Shown: piece by piece, positions 1 through 10,250 of the stretch
Layout: every line of letters starts with the position of its first letter
Position numbering within the stretch: the stretch's first letter is position 1
Translations under genes and position numbers: made by a program
DNA from: Gracilaria domingensis
Taxonomy: Eukaryota > Rhodophyta > Florideophyceae > Gracilariales > Gracilariaceae
NCBI GenBank assembly: GCA_022539475.1
Contig: VCMS01000187.1
Coordinates: 62,001 to 126,000, forward strand
Reading direction: 5' to 3'
Length of the DNA: 64,000 nt
The notes under the pieces: generated by a model
The model's database searches: none
What the model saw: the letters and a program-made list of their open reading frames with translations, nothing else
Told to the model about the DNA's origin: nothing

Positions 1-68
1 ATTTATGTGAGTTTCGTACCAATCTCGTTTGCGCAAAGCACCCGACGTACTCACGACCCCAACTTTCA

Positions 69-1158
69 TTACTCCCATTCTTTTTCCGGGCTAGCATCTA
101 CCAATTCCTCTATTCCTATCCGACGATTGTCTTCTGACTGAGACCCCTGTCTTTGCCCATTCCTGTGCTGACCTGGGGTCTGTTCCATTATGCGAAAATC
201 GCTGTCAAATCGCCCAGCGAGTACCTTTCGAATCGCAGACTCGTACCTTGACAGTCGAGCGTACCATGCAACCCCACCAACTTCTGCACAACCGCCCGTT
301 GAGAAGCTCGTGCTTCCAAACTGAGTCAATGTGTTGTTTTTGTTTTCATAGAATAACGGCCCGCCACTGTCACCATCTGCGCAGTTGTGCAATGAAACCA
401 CACAGAGAAGAAAGGGGGAAAGAAATCAATATGGTGAGTTGACAGTCGCATCATTTTCGCGCGTACTTTAAGAGTCCTTTGTACATACAGCATGTGTCTG
501 TAACTCCTTTTCTCGGAAATCCCATGGATGTGGCACAGACTTGCGCTTTTTCGTCAAGAACTTCCCGAATGCTCCTCGTTTCGCGATCATAGCATATATC
601 GAAGGCTTGTACTATCACACGCGTTTGCATGGCGCTTACGGCTGGTGTCCCACTCTCATCCACGGACCCATACCCAACCGCGGTAACCGCAGTGCCGTCT
701 CGGGGAGCATTTCCAATCGTCACTGGATGATAAGCCTCTGTCGCTATGGAGTCGTTCAGCTCAAGAAGCGCTACGTCGTGACGGAAGTCGTTGAATTCTG
801 ATTGATACAGCTTGTGGACGTATATATTGTCCAAGTAGTATTTACGTTCAGATTCATCTGGAATCGTCTGGTTAGAAGCCACATAGACGAAGGTTTCGGT
901 CTTGTCCGCATCATCCAGAAATCCGTACGCATCAACACAATGAGCAGCAGTTAAAACCCATCGTCTGCCGACTACTGTTCCAGTGCATGAATAATAGAAC
1001 CGGTCAAATGTTATAATCTGAATGTATGCCAAGTGCTGGACAAGGGTAGAAGACGCAGCACGCCCGCCGACCACCCGCTTCTCTTTGGTGCTGTCGGCGC
1101 TTCGAAGAAGCAATAAGGTCGCGACAGCGACTAGCAAACATGTACGCCTCATCACCAA
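69..1158 (-). CDS. Secreted trypsin-like serine protease (S1A), two exons
   Basis: A secreted endopeptidase of the chymotrypsin/trypsin family. Exon 1 is 1158-489 and exon 2 is 376-69, giving 325 residues. Residues 1-23 form a hydrophobic signal peptide. A short propeptide ends in R28 before the mature N-terminus VVGG (29-32). The triad is complete: His73 in LTAAHC, Asp128 in RHDVALL, Ser227 in GDSGGP. Asp221 sits six residues before the serine (position 189 in chymotrypsin numbering), which predicts cleavage after Lys or Arg. Without splicing, exon 1 runs into a stop just before the serine motif. Joining at GTATGT...GCGCAG restores TC-Y-GDSGG exactly. A hydrophilic tail of about 40 residues follows the protease fold. 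A second start codon two residues in (M3) is equally possible. The neighbour at 2233-3129 is a paralogue without this intron. Confidence 0.9.
377..488 (-). other. Spliceosomal intron in the first protease gene (112 nt)
   Basis: On the minus strand the donor reads GTATGT at 488 and the acceptor GCGCAG ends at 377. The intron lies between the first and second bases of the tyrosine codon just before GDSGG. The unspliced frame ends at a stop within the intron, and splicing gives the canonical catalytic-serine motif in frame. This is the only intron in the window I can support. Confidence 0.85.
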
Positions 1159-2232
1159 CGGTGAAAGGCGTACCTAGAGAGGAAAAGGCTCGTAGAACCC
1201 CCGTACACATAAGGTGGCTTTCACGTATTCTATCTGAATCGAGACGATCTTCGGCATGCATGCCGTAGTCCGTTATTTCCCTCTGCTACAACTAGATGCA
1301 CTGAGGAAATCCATCACCCCAATACCACACCCGGAACAATCATTCTGTCAACAGCCTATGCATAGCTTTTCTATTGGGCCTTTCCCATATTGCCGTACAC
1401 GGCATTATCACATCTTATACCTGGCCATCTACTTTACGAGGAGGTGCGAAATCCTGGCCCAGTATGCATGAACAATATATTGGTGTGGGATGGTTGTCCC
1501 CAGCGATTCCTTATGGGAAGCGGTCCATTTTTGTGACTTCGTGTTGTGACTGTGCAGAAGAGATGTACTGGTACTAGTGTCTAGAGAGTCTGAGAGATAA
1601 GAGAATTTCAATGCGGTGCAAAGTGATGTGGATATTCTCCATTTGTTTATACCGACAGACAAAGACATTTCAATGGATATTTTCTGGAAGCACCGGTATT
1701 GTATTCTCCACAGAAGTAACGCTTTGCATGAAGCACCTGACACCCAACCTTTACTTCGCAAGTCATATGCCTTTTATCGGAATATCGTTTACTGAGATAC
1801 GAAACCCTTTCTATCGCCTAAGCGATTAGTAGCAAAATACATTTCGCAGATCTGTGGTTGCTCGTATCAGAGCTTTTTTCCAGTACATGGAGAAATGAAA
1901 CGGGCTCTGTCGGGAAGAACATAATCCGGTGCGAACTTGTGACACTCTCTGCAAGCTCTTTCCATATCATCGTATGAATGTATTTCCATGAAAAGGTGGC
2001 CAAAAGCCGTCCTCTCTCTAATTGTGAAAGAGACCTTTCGAACGCTGTTCACTGTGCCTGTGTCTCGGTTCCACAAATTCATAGTTGTGGAGACGCATTT
2101 AGATACGTTGCCTAGATAATATGTACAGATCAGATGAATGTACAATTTGGGAATGAGCTCTGTGTGGAGGGAAAATGTTGCTGTTGCGCACAAATTCCGA
2201 AAAGAAGCAGGTGGTTCGCTGGGCCACCCCAG
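1159..2232. other. Intergenic region between the two proteases
   Basis: No convincing gene. A 108-codon minus-strand frame at 1867-2193 has some protein-like composition in its last 60 codons but no recognisable family or signal, so I do not call it. The promoter of the upstream protease must lie near 1160-1260; I see no clear TATA box. Confidence 0.4.
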
Positions 2233-3129
2233 CTATAGAGATTCAAATTTCTCCCAAGACGTGCTGTTTCCCTGAATATTTCTGTGGATATCTCCGACAT
2301 ATGTTCCAATTCTTGTATACCATGAAACAGATCCAACGGCTGCACAGTCAGATGTACCGAATGAAGTTAGCGCAAACTGTCGTATCTTTCTCGAACCCCT
2401 GTCAAACCTGAAGAGAGGTCCCCCACTATCACCAGCGCAAGTATCAGTGCTGGCTCTCACAGGCCATCCAACTGATACGGCACAAAGGTGGCTCCAGGGC
2501 TCCAGATACTTTCTGAAGAAAGGATGCTCTGTCTGCTCACATATAGTAAATGGTTTCAGAAGAAGCGGGGCTTTCATGAGTCGTGTGGCTTTTACGGCGT
2601 TCTGCCCAAGGGTCCCATATCCCGCAGCCATAACCCCAGAACCGAAATTCGGTATCCGCCTGTCAAGGATCACAGTGGCGAGCCTATACTGTGGGATCAC
2701 ACGGTCCAGATAGACCATGGCGATATCGTTCCGATGGTCTGCAGATCCTGGTCTGAAACTTTTGTGGACGTAAACTTCGCGGGCCCAAAAAGGTTCCTTA
2801 TCAGTGTTGTCTATACGCAGTGTCGCATCCGCCTCGCCCACGAACGAATATGTTGCAGCAGGGACGACGGAAATTGAACCGGAAGGACCCGAGAAGCAAT
2901 GTGCAGCTGTGAGAAGCCACCTAGGAGCAATAACTGTTGCTGAACAGAGTCCGACAAAATCGGCATCTCTGTAGCTGATGATGAGTTGAGCCATGTGACG
3001 TGCGAGCAATCTTCCAGCATTCCTACCGCCGACAATCCTGCTTTGGGACTGTACTTGCAATACGAAGTGTGCCAGCACCAAGGCAACAAAGGAATAAAAA
3101 CGCATTATGTGCTTGCCAGACGAAAGCAA
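2233..3129 (-). CDS. Secreted trypsin-like serine protease (S1A), intronless
   Basis: Paralogue of the protease at 69-1158, also predicted to be exported and to cleave after basic residues. The frame encodes 298 residues. The better start is probably Met9 (position 3105), because residues 9-28 make a compact signal peptide directly followed by Q-S-R and the activation site IVGG (32-35). The triad is His77 (LTAAHC), Asp135 (RNDIAM) and Ser235 (GDSGGP), with Asp229 in the trypsin-specificity position. The region around the serine, TDTCAGDSGG, is continuous, so the intron of the neighbouring copy is absent. The two genes share order, strand and the pattern VGWP/MGFP before the S1 loop, which indicates a tandem duplication. 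The C-terminus lacks the long tail of the other copy. Confidence 0.92.
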   Translation of the reverse strand: MLSSGKHIMRFYSFVALVLAHFVLQVQSQSRIVGGRNAGRLLARHMAQLIISYRDADFVGLCSATVIAPRWLLTAAHCFSGPSGSISVVPAATYSFVGEADATLRIDNTDKEPFWAREVYVHKSFRPGSADHRNDIAMVYLDRVIPQYRLATVILDRRIPNFGSGVMAAGYGTLGQNAVKATRLMKAPLLLKPFTICEQTEHPFFRKYLEPWSHLCAVSVGWPVRASTDTCAGDSGGPLFRFDRGSRKIRQFALTSFGTSDCAAVGSVSWYTRIGTYVGDIHRNIQGNSTSWEKFESL

Positions 3130-4357
3130 ACCGTCTCAGACGTGACGCCAGTGGAGACGAGCCGAAGTTGGACACATTGGTTCTAGATAAGCTGGAGGTA
3201 GGAATGACGACAGCAACCAGAGACAGAATTTCGGCCCGTTTCTATCCCAACGCGGGCTCGAACAATCCGCACGGCACGGCGCAGTTGTTTTTCTTTTCTG
3301 ATCCATCACGTCACACCTCGCTGGTATTCCGCATGAGTTAGCACATAGGCTTGTGGTCAGGAACACTTTCTGGGTGTCATGGTCCATCAGAAAGTTCCGG
3401 TAGACTCTCACCAAGCGTGTGACCAAATCTTGAGTCAAATGGAAGGGCCCTTGAGACAGAGGAAGCTGTGAATAGCAGTGCTGCCGTCTTTCTTTGTTGG
3501 TAACTTCAGCTACGAAGGTACATGATAACAAAAATAATGTGGGGTTGACCCATGCAGGCAGGAATAGAATCAGCTTCTTCTGAGGTGGGCCTGACGGCTT
3601 TCCTGCTTTGCCAGTTGTTGAACAGGAGGCAGAGGAGGGAATTTAGGGCCCTATGTTTTCGGTTTCTACCAACGGCATTTCTTCACCGTGGTACGTGCGG
3701 TAGTACGCCACCTAATATACACATCAGCAAAAGCATTCTCCTTCAGTCTACCATCTACATTGTGGACAAGAGTATCGGTATCTGTCACGTTCTGAAACTG
3801 AAGAGTACGAACGACATCACAAAGCCGTTCAATTTGCTTTCCTGGACTTGGGACACTTGCTTTCTGCCCGTACTGCCTTGAAACCCTATCATGTTCACGT
3901 ATTACGTACGCTCTTTAGGCCTGTGTAAGAAATCATTTCTTGCAGAACTCGTAACGGAAGCACCAATGTCGTAGGTTCTGGGTTGCAGTCTGAAAACAGA
4001 AAGTGCTAACGTCAACAACATGATCATCATCAACGCAATTTTCTAAAGGTAAAATTTTCTACCGTACAAGACTTCGCCTGGCACGATGGAGATTGTGGAC
4101 AGAGATGACGTTGAGTCTAAATCCTTTCGATTGCAAAAGCGGGCAATCTTCTCATCATACGAAGATTGAAGCAGGAATGTGCAGGGCGAAGTTTTCTGGA
4201 GATGCGTTATACGCATCAGTAGGACCAAGATGAGTGAAAACTCGATCACCTGCATCCCTCGCCACTCCCAAGTCTACCGTTGATATCCATATATCTACCC
4301 TTGGCTGCTACTGCTTTGGACTTTCGGACATGACCACGGTCAAAGATAATACACAAT
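3130..4357. other. Gene-poor interval with a possible decayed coding fragment
   Basis: No complete gene is visible. Between about 3670 and 3895 one minus-strand frame reads like a protein fragment of about 60 residues, but it has no start and I do not recognise it. The rest has dense stops in all frames. Confidence 0.35.
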
Positions 4358-5626
4358 TTAGCTCCCTTTGTCGGAATCATTCCAGACCACTCGAAACTTT
4401 GCCAACACAAATCGATAACAAGGCTGGAAGAAATTCCGGAAGGAACTCCTGAAAAGCAATGGGTCTGTATGTGGGCTTGCACCCTTCAGCACGTGGTGGT
4501 TTCCATCATAGAAGTCGGCAGAGTATCCCGGATATAAATGACTAGGTTCGAAGCCTTCGAAAGGTTGGAACATGCTACTCGTTATCTCCCAGCCGTTCCC
4601 GCACAAACCGACAACTCCTGACCACGCTATCGAACCTTTCTGCACAGGTTGCCAACCACGATCGTATTGTGGTTCTTCATCTCTATTGACAGTAGCCCGA
4701 ACCCACTCCTCTTCCGTCGGTAATCGACCACCTTTCCACTTAGCATACGCTTCCGCCTCAGCTACGGATACCAGAACAGGCCTTTGACTAATGCTTGTTT
4801 CGTCATCGTTATCTGTTGGGATGTATGAAACTTGGTAGGTGGACTCACGCTTTCTCCATGAGGCCGGCATACTGATTTCCATATCTTGGATCCATTTCCA
4901 GTAGCGACCCCAAAAGTCTCTCTGTGAATATCCACCTGCTTTCATGAAGTCAAGAAACTCTGCATTCGTTACAGCATACTTTCCTATAACGAAGGAGTCC
5001 ACATCGCGTCGTCTAAGATCATACTCGTTGTCCAAACGTGCATGGTATCCGTTTGTCTTTTTCACACCTGGAATGACAATGCCTGACTGTACACGGACTC
5101 TACCCGACTCTACGGAATCCACGGAATCCGAACTATCGGGCAAATCATAGAACTTCGTCAGATGGGTTTGACCCATCATGTAGCGCAAAGTTTCATGATG
5201 CATAAGATCATGTTCCACAACTAATCGTAGAGCGTGAAGCAAATGTATAGAAATGACTTGAAGTTTCAGCACATCTAACACCCCGCGGCGACAGTGAGAC
5301 TGATATTCCTGGATTTCTTGCCAGGTTGGGAAGGTAATCTCTACAGGGGTCGCGTTCTCATCGGCGGGAGGGTCGATTCCTCGATCGTACAGTTCATCGA
5401 AGCCGTGTCCATTTATAAATCCCGGCTTTGCTAGGTTAATCAAGCGAACCGAGAACGCCGAAAGATGTAATGCATAGAAAATGAAAGGATGTCGAAGGGA
5501 TATGGGTCGGGAGAGCAACAAACCAGCTTCCTTAAGAGATTGAAAAAGATTGTCTCCAACATCCCATACATACTGCAGGTCTTTGCGGATTTGGGCTGCC
5601 AATATCGGGTTGATGCCCTGAGCCAT
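4358..5626 (-). CDS. OvoA/EgtB-like non-heme iron sulfoxide synthase (DinB + FGE-sulfatase domains)
   Basis: Predicted cytosolic iron enzyme of the EgtB/OvoA group, which joins oxygen-dependent C-S bond formation to histidine-type substrates in ergothioneine or ovothiol synthesis. The 422-residue product begins with an OvoA-like helical region (LRHPFIFYALHLS, 44-56). A DinB-type domain follows with the iron ligand motif H-x3-H-x-E at H139, H143 and E145. The FGE-sulfatase-like domain occupies roughly 205-415 and includes GGRLPTEEEW and, near the end, RSSFRNFFQPCYRF. OvoA proteins usually carry a C-terminal methyltransferase; none is encoded here, so the chain matches a stand-alone synthase. 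The N-terminal motif looks more like OvoA than EgtB. The substrate cannot be decided from sequence alone. The start at 5626 leaves a normal N-terminus and no targeting signal is evident. Confidence 0.75.
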   Translation of the reverse strand: MAQGINPILAAQIRKDLQYVWDVGDNLFQSLKEAGLLLSRPISLRHPFIFYALHLSAFSVRLINLAKPGFINGHGFDELYDRGIDPPADENATPVEITFPTWQEIQEYQSHCRRGVLDVLKLQVISIHLLHALRLVVEHDLMHHETLRYMMGQTHLTKFYDLPDSSDSVDSVESGRVRVQSGIVIPGVKKTNGYHARLDNEYDLRRRDVDSFVIGKYAVTNAEFLDFMKAGGYSQRDFWGRYWKWIQDMEISMPASWRKRESTYQVSYIPTDNDDETSISQRPVLVSVAEAEAYAKWKGGRLPTEEEWVRATVNRDEEPQYDRGWQPVQKGSIAWSGVVGLCGNGWEITSSMFQPFEGFEPSHLYPGYSADFYDGNHHVLKGASPHTDPLLFRSSFRNFFQPCYRFVLAKFRVVWNDSDKGS

Positions 5627-7352
5627 AGATTCGAGCAGCCCAGATACAGAGAAGAGTTAAACACGGATTTGGACAAGGGCTAAATTTATTAGCCGTGTAC
5701 GTGTGGTGGATGAAGCTGCAGATGAGCTATGGAGTAAAGCTGCGCTCTAAGAACAAGAGAGGAGCAAAACTGCGCTCTAATAACAAGAGAGGCGATCGCG
5801 CTTCAGCGCCTGGTCTCACGGTTCCTAAATACTTATTGTTCCCCAAATAGTTCAGGTGAACCCTTGCAAGGCTTGTACGTGCTCCATCGTTCTGAACGAT
5901 TCGTTCACCATCCATAAAGACCGCCACATTGGACTTGAGTCGATTCCAAACCAGCGCCCAGGGCAACTCCCTTGAATCCGAGGTAGCCCTCATATCCTTA
6001 TCACTATCTCATCCATGGTTTAATGTAGAACGTCCACTCAAGTTATGGTTCGAACCAGTGGTTTGGCAATCATTGACTGTGATTACAGTTAGATATTTGT
6101 CGAAAGGACGCCTTTTCATGAGCGAATGAAAATTTCAGAAATGTCCCACACCATTACCCTTGGTAACCTGAAGATTGAAAGATAACTGTCACTTCTATTT
6201 TGTTAGCTTTCATATCCTGTTCATATATATATATTTAAATCACCGAAGGTGCCTCTTTTAGTTCTGGCGACTGACCTGCTAAGTGTGTCCGGCTAAATAG
6301 CCAGAGAGATATGAACAACGATTCTCGTATGTAGAGCTCCTACGAGCGAGGGCGGAACCGAGTTTGGTACCCAATGCGAACGCGTGGTGAACACCCACAT
6401 CCAAATCTCCAGTACCATCATAGAACAGAAGTAGCCCACTTATCCATCCTAGTTCTTTAGCAACAGAGAAGGATCTGTCAAACACACTGGAAACGCTGAA
6501 ATGAGATGTTCAATAGCACTCACAAGATCCATATAAAATATGGATCTTGTGAGTGCTATTGTATTCCAGAGCCCAACTGAGCTAGGTAATGTCGATCAAC
6601 TTTGCCCCGGCCCCCTACACTTCGTACGAATACAAGGCAGGAATCTCCTATACTTTTCGCATTTATGGATGTGCCGGACCTACGGAACGAACAATAAGAG
6701 CAAAAGTCTCTCTCCCTAGTATATTGCTTTCACGTGTAGCTTTCAAATTCAAAAAGACAAGGCAACAAAGTGTGCCGCCTTGTCCACTTCTCTGGGCGAA
6801 CAGAGCAGTGTTATGGTGACAATTGTTTTACCTCATAACCTCGCCATGCGCCTCGCAGTTATACTTGGGCCAGAATTCTTCTCCACCGACTCTCAACCGC
6901 ATCTGCGTCAATAATTTTTGGGCTCAAACACAGTATATGTGCTGCTCCTAAGCAGGGCAAGGTCTACCCGGTGACTAATCTTTGATCGTGATCAAACGTC
7001 CCGGACATGCGTTTCAGAAAAGCTATTTGCGTCCTTGATCACGGTAACGAAATCGATTTCGGCTATTAGAGGTTCTGGCGTGGACCGTAGCATAGCCTCC
7101 AAACTCCAGTCTGACGAGATACTCCAGTTCTTACGGGAATGAACAACATATGATATTTTCGGTCGTCGTTTGAGGCAAATATTTTGTTTTCCTTAGGGAC
7201 AAAGAGACGTCACGGCGTCGTGAAGTAGGTCTCCATAACTCCGGTTACGCTTATATTCAGGGTTACCGCAACGATACTCGGCTTCGGCACCTCCACACTC
7301 TCAACGTCAACCATCGTCGGCAGTCCCGCACTCCTGTCCTCAACCATAAGCG
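5627..7352. other. Intergenic, no gene recognised
   Basis: Short frames only. It contains a near-duplicated stretch at about 5738-5785 (two copies of a segment with CTGCGCTCTAA and AACAAGAGAGG) and the perfect hairpin at 6511-6561. The sequence upstream of 7353 presumably holds the promoter of the next gene; I see no obvious TATA box. Confidence 0.5.
6511..6561. repeat. Perfect 23-bp inverted repeat with 5-nt loop
   Basis: The left arm 6511-6533 and right arm 6539-6561 are exact reverse complements separated by TAAAA. The arm starts CAATAGCACTCACAAG. No coding frame crosses it. It could be a small-RNA precursor, a relic of a foldback element, or a recent palindromic duplication; the sequence alone does not decide. 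Confidence 0.9.
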
Positions 7353-7898
7353 ATGATTTTGTTAGCGTGCCGTCTGCTTCTGCTCTCTTCCCTTTTTCTG
7401 CTTGTTCGCGGAGAAGATGAAGAGAGAATACCAAGGTTTTTTGCTGCAGATTGTAAGGAATTCCGTTTTCAACTCTTGAATCACTCGGCGACTTCATTTT
7501 ATGACAGGAGACACGCAACGAGAGTGGGAATCGCCAGCATGGCCTTGTTCTGGACAGGGCTCCCGGCAATACCTCTGGGAATCTCTGCTGTTTGGATGGG
7601 TCGGAGAATATCAACGCCGGCGCTGAGAGTGTTAAAAAACGCCGGTGTGACCAGCGACAACTACAAACGGGTGAATACACTTTGCGCTCAACTTCTTCGT
7701 GAGGATCCGCTGCAGGATGTGACATTCCAAGGTTGGAGTCGACCGGCTGTAATTCTCGGCGCCGTCGCCCTAGGACTCGCTCTCTTTGCCTTCATGATGC
7801 AATTCTGCTACGCCATCTTTGTGTTTATCGAAAGCGGTAAGAAGATAATGAGTGACGGCGAATCGGATTCGGACGATTCAGATTCGAGCGTACTATAG
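7353..7898 (+). CDS. Small two-TM membrane protein with signal peptide (family A, copy 1)
   Basis: Not a family I recognise. The 181-residue product starts with a strong signal peptide (1-20, ending VRG). A short luminal or extracellular stretch holds Cys34. A hydrophobic segment at about 58-83 is rich in Gly and Pro (GLPAIPLGISAVWMG), followed by a 45-residue loop with the pattern ALRVL...GVTSDNY..VN.LC. The second membrane segment is about 131-160. The C-terminal tail from 168 is almost entirely Ser, Asp and Glu, a possible phosphorylation or trafficking tail. The gene at 9717-10250 is clearly related: same length, same signal peptide plus two-TM plan, equivalent cysteines (Cys34/Cys37 and Cys111/Cys114) and the same loop motif. 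Function is unknown. Confidence 0.75.
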   Translation: MILLACRLLLLSSLFLLVRGEDEERIPRFFAADCKEFRFQLLNHSATSFYDRRHATRVGIASMALFWTGLPAIPLGISAVWMGRRISTPALRVLKNAGVTSDNYKRVNTLCAQLLREDPLQDVTFQGWSRPAVILGAVALGLALFAFMMQFCYAIFVFIESGKKIMSDGESDSDDSDSSVL

Positions 7899-9716
7899 CC
7901 TCATTTCACCGGCTTGGGGAGCAACGAATGAAGAACGAAGAGCTAGATAATCAAAGCGGAAAGAAAAGCTAACAAGTTCACACCTCTTAACCTGATTTCG
8001 CCACTGAAAGTGAGACACGATTGGTGAAGAATTTGCTGTTCCGTGCATCATTGATATCTTAAGCGCCAATGGATTGCCTGTAAGTCTCTATCAGAGACAT
8101 GATTTTCAAAACATGATTCACCACAACTGCCAACCGAAGTGTATTTCATGCTCATCATGTGAAAAGATCTGTTCAGATGTCGCTGTGAGAACCTCGGGTT
8201 TGAAAGTCGTGGCAGAACGAAAGGTGACAAACAAGAAAGCAAAGTAAGATCATACAGATTCTCGACTCAGGTCTTGAGCTAACCGTTATACAGTCGAGAA
8301 GAACCCCCGGCTCTCCTTCTGGTTCATTTCATTGAGTGTGACTGGTTTCCCCAGATAGCAGCATATCCACACTGAACGGCGAAGACTACTTTGCCGCCAG
8401 ATCTCGCCGATGCACATAGTGTTGTATACTCTCTCTCCCCCTCTCTCTTGCAGGTGTAAAGATGCAGGTCTCCTTTGGAGCCCCAAGCTTAAGATTCGTT
8501 TCGTTTCGCTAAAGGAAGTCAGGCGCAAAACGTGAAACCGGATCTCATGTGCCCATGTTGTACACGAAGTTGTGGGATTTGCATTACCAAACGAACACTG
8601 AGCATTTCCGGCGCTCTCGCGCTGGTCCTCTATACCGGATATATGATTACTACTAAAACATGCTTGTCCCACTTCCGTTACCCATCAAAGACTTCCACTC
8701 AAAGAGTATTGCAAAGCTTCGATCTTTCGGAATCATATGCTGCACCGCATATCTCATATGATGCGTGCGTTAAAACATAGCTAGGAAGCAGTGCGAAAAG
8801 TCACAACATACACAGTTAACGGCAATCTCACAAATCCCCAGAAGAGGAGCCCTGCATACAAGTGGCCATGCTCTGGACAACGAGTTGAACACCCACATTC
8901 ACCGAAGTCGTTTGTACAGGATCTCCAGATCACCGTCAAACGCCTTCCACCCTCGGCACGGTACCCGTTCAAAGCTCGCTGTCAACTCGCAACTTCAGCG
9001 TCCTCAAAAGGTTAACCTGCTCACGGGCCCCATGTATTGGCCGGTGTGTTTGTCACAATTTTACGGCAGTGAAGTTGTTCAGTTTAACCTAGTGTAGAGT
9101 CCCAAAACCGTTCGCCTCCTGTCCTCGATTTGGTTGCTACTGGAGAACAAGCATATATCTTTTGTCGATCTGACTCAAGATCGGATCGTCATTGAACGCT
9201 CCCGATTAGAGCTGAGTGACGATTTGTTTTGAAGCTATACCGCTCTCGTGCTCCAGTGAACTCCTCTACCCTTCCTTCATATGTCAACTGCTGAGCTTCT
9301 CACACCGGTACTCGTAGCAAAATCTTTTGAGTACCAAAAACGTTTGTGTATTAGTCGCTTGTACTCAACCGCCATTCGTACTCATAGAGCATGGGACAAT
9401 TTCGAATTGCACAAAGGCAATCTCGAGAAACAGCTGCAAACCTCGCTTCGTGGCATTGGTGAGGAGGTCATACCAACATTTAAGAACCCCATGAAACGTA
9501 CATCATAGTTTGTGTCGTAGCACGGTGTAGTTTTCCTGCATGCTTTCGTAGCAGTTGCTTATCCTGGGCACTGCCTTCCTGACAGTTAACCCCTGGTGAG
9601 AATGTGATTCTACGAAGAGAAGATAAATCAATCATACCAACTGTCATAATCAGGAGGTACACCTCCCAGTCCTGGGGCGAGCATCTCATCCATGTCAGTG
9701 TCTTCGTAAATCCATA
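7899..9716. other. Intergenic, no gene recognised
   Basis: Several frames of 60-130 codons exist on both strands but none has a recognisable domain or a plausible start context. It separates two paralogous genes on the same strand and could hold a decayed third copy, although I could not see one. Confidence 0.4.
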
Positions 9717-10250
9717 ATGCTGTTCAAATATCCTCTTATCGTTGCCTGTAGCCTATGGTTGATGAGCGCCGATGTGCTCGGAACAAAATCAAGGTTATCT
9801 GGCAGACAGTATGACCGTGAAACATGCGTCTTGTTTCGCTCTCTACTGGAAAAATATTTCGAAGAAGCAACGCCCTTGCGGTCATTCTCTGAGAGGTTGG
9901 GAATAGCAGCTTTGGCCACTTTCTTCATTCCTGTGGTACCGTATCCGTTAGCAATCGTCGCCCTAATCCGCTCGAGTCAGGCTGAGACTACCTCTCTGGA
10001 AGCACTGCGGCTGATGGGGGTAACAGAAACGAATTGGGAATCCATCAACAGCGCATGCGTGATACTAATCAGCCGAGGGAATCTGTCAGCCGCTCGGCCT
10101 TCACCGATTCGTCGAATCGTTGAGTTGGGTCCCAGTCGGGTGGCGTATGCATCAGCAGCGATTGCGATTGCTTTCGCCACCTTGTTTCACGTTTTCCTCA
10201 TTTGTCGATACTGCGTAGGCCTGGAGCTGTTTGCAGTGAGGAAGTCATGA
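9717..10250 (+). CDS. Small two-TM membrane protein with signal peptide (family A, copy 2)
   Basis: Paralogue of the protein at 7353-7898; 177 residues. The signal peptide covers about 1-22. Cys37 lies in the short mature N-terminus. The first membrane segment is about 61-84 (LGIAALATFF...PYPLAIVALI). The loop keeps the motif ALRLM-GVTETNW..IN..C as in copy 1, with Cys114. The second membrane segment is about 141-163. The tail is short and basic (VRKS), unlike the acidic tail of copy 1. The shared pattern (cysteine, membrane segment with two prolines, ALR...GVT..N, cysteine, membrane segment) supports common descent and selection on structure. I know no described family with this plan. Confidence 0.75.
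   Translation: MLFKYPLIVACSLWLMSADVLGTKSRLSGRQYDRETCVLFRSLLEKYFEEATPLRSFSERLGIAALATFFIPVVPYPLAIVALIRSSQAETTSLEALRLMGVTETNWESINSACVILISRGNLSAARPSPIRRIVELGPSRVAYASAAIAIAFATLFHVFLICRYCVGLELFAVRKS

Noticed and set aside
1867-2193. 108-codon minus-strand frame between the proteases
   Set aside because: No start context, domain or signal; too little to call a gene.
3136-3531. 131-codon minus-strand frame upstream of the second protease
   Set aside because: Composition is unlike protein and it lies in the probable promoter region.
6040-6075. Possible tRNA B box (GGTTCGAACC)
   Set aside because: No matching A box or cloverleaf could be built in the 80 bases upstream; the motif is a simple palindrome.
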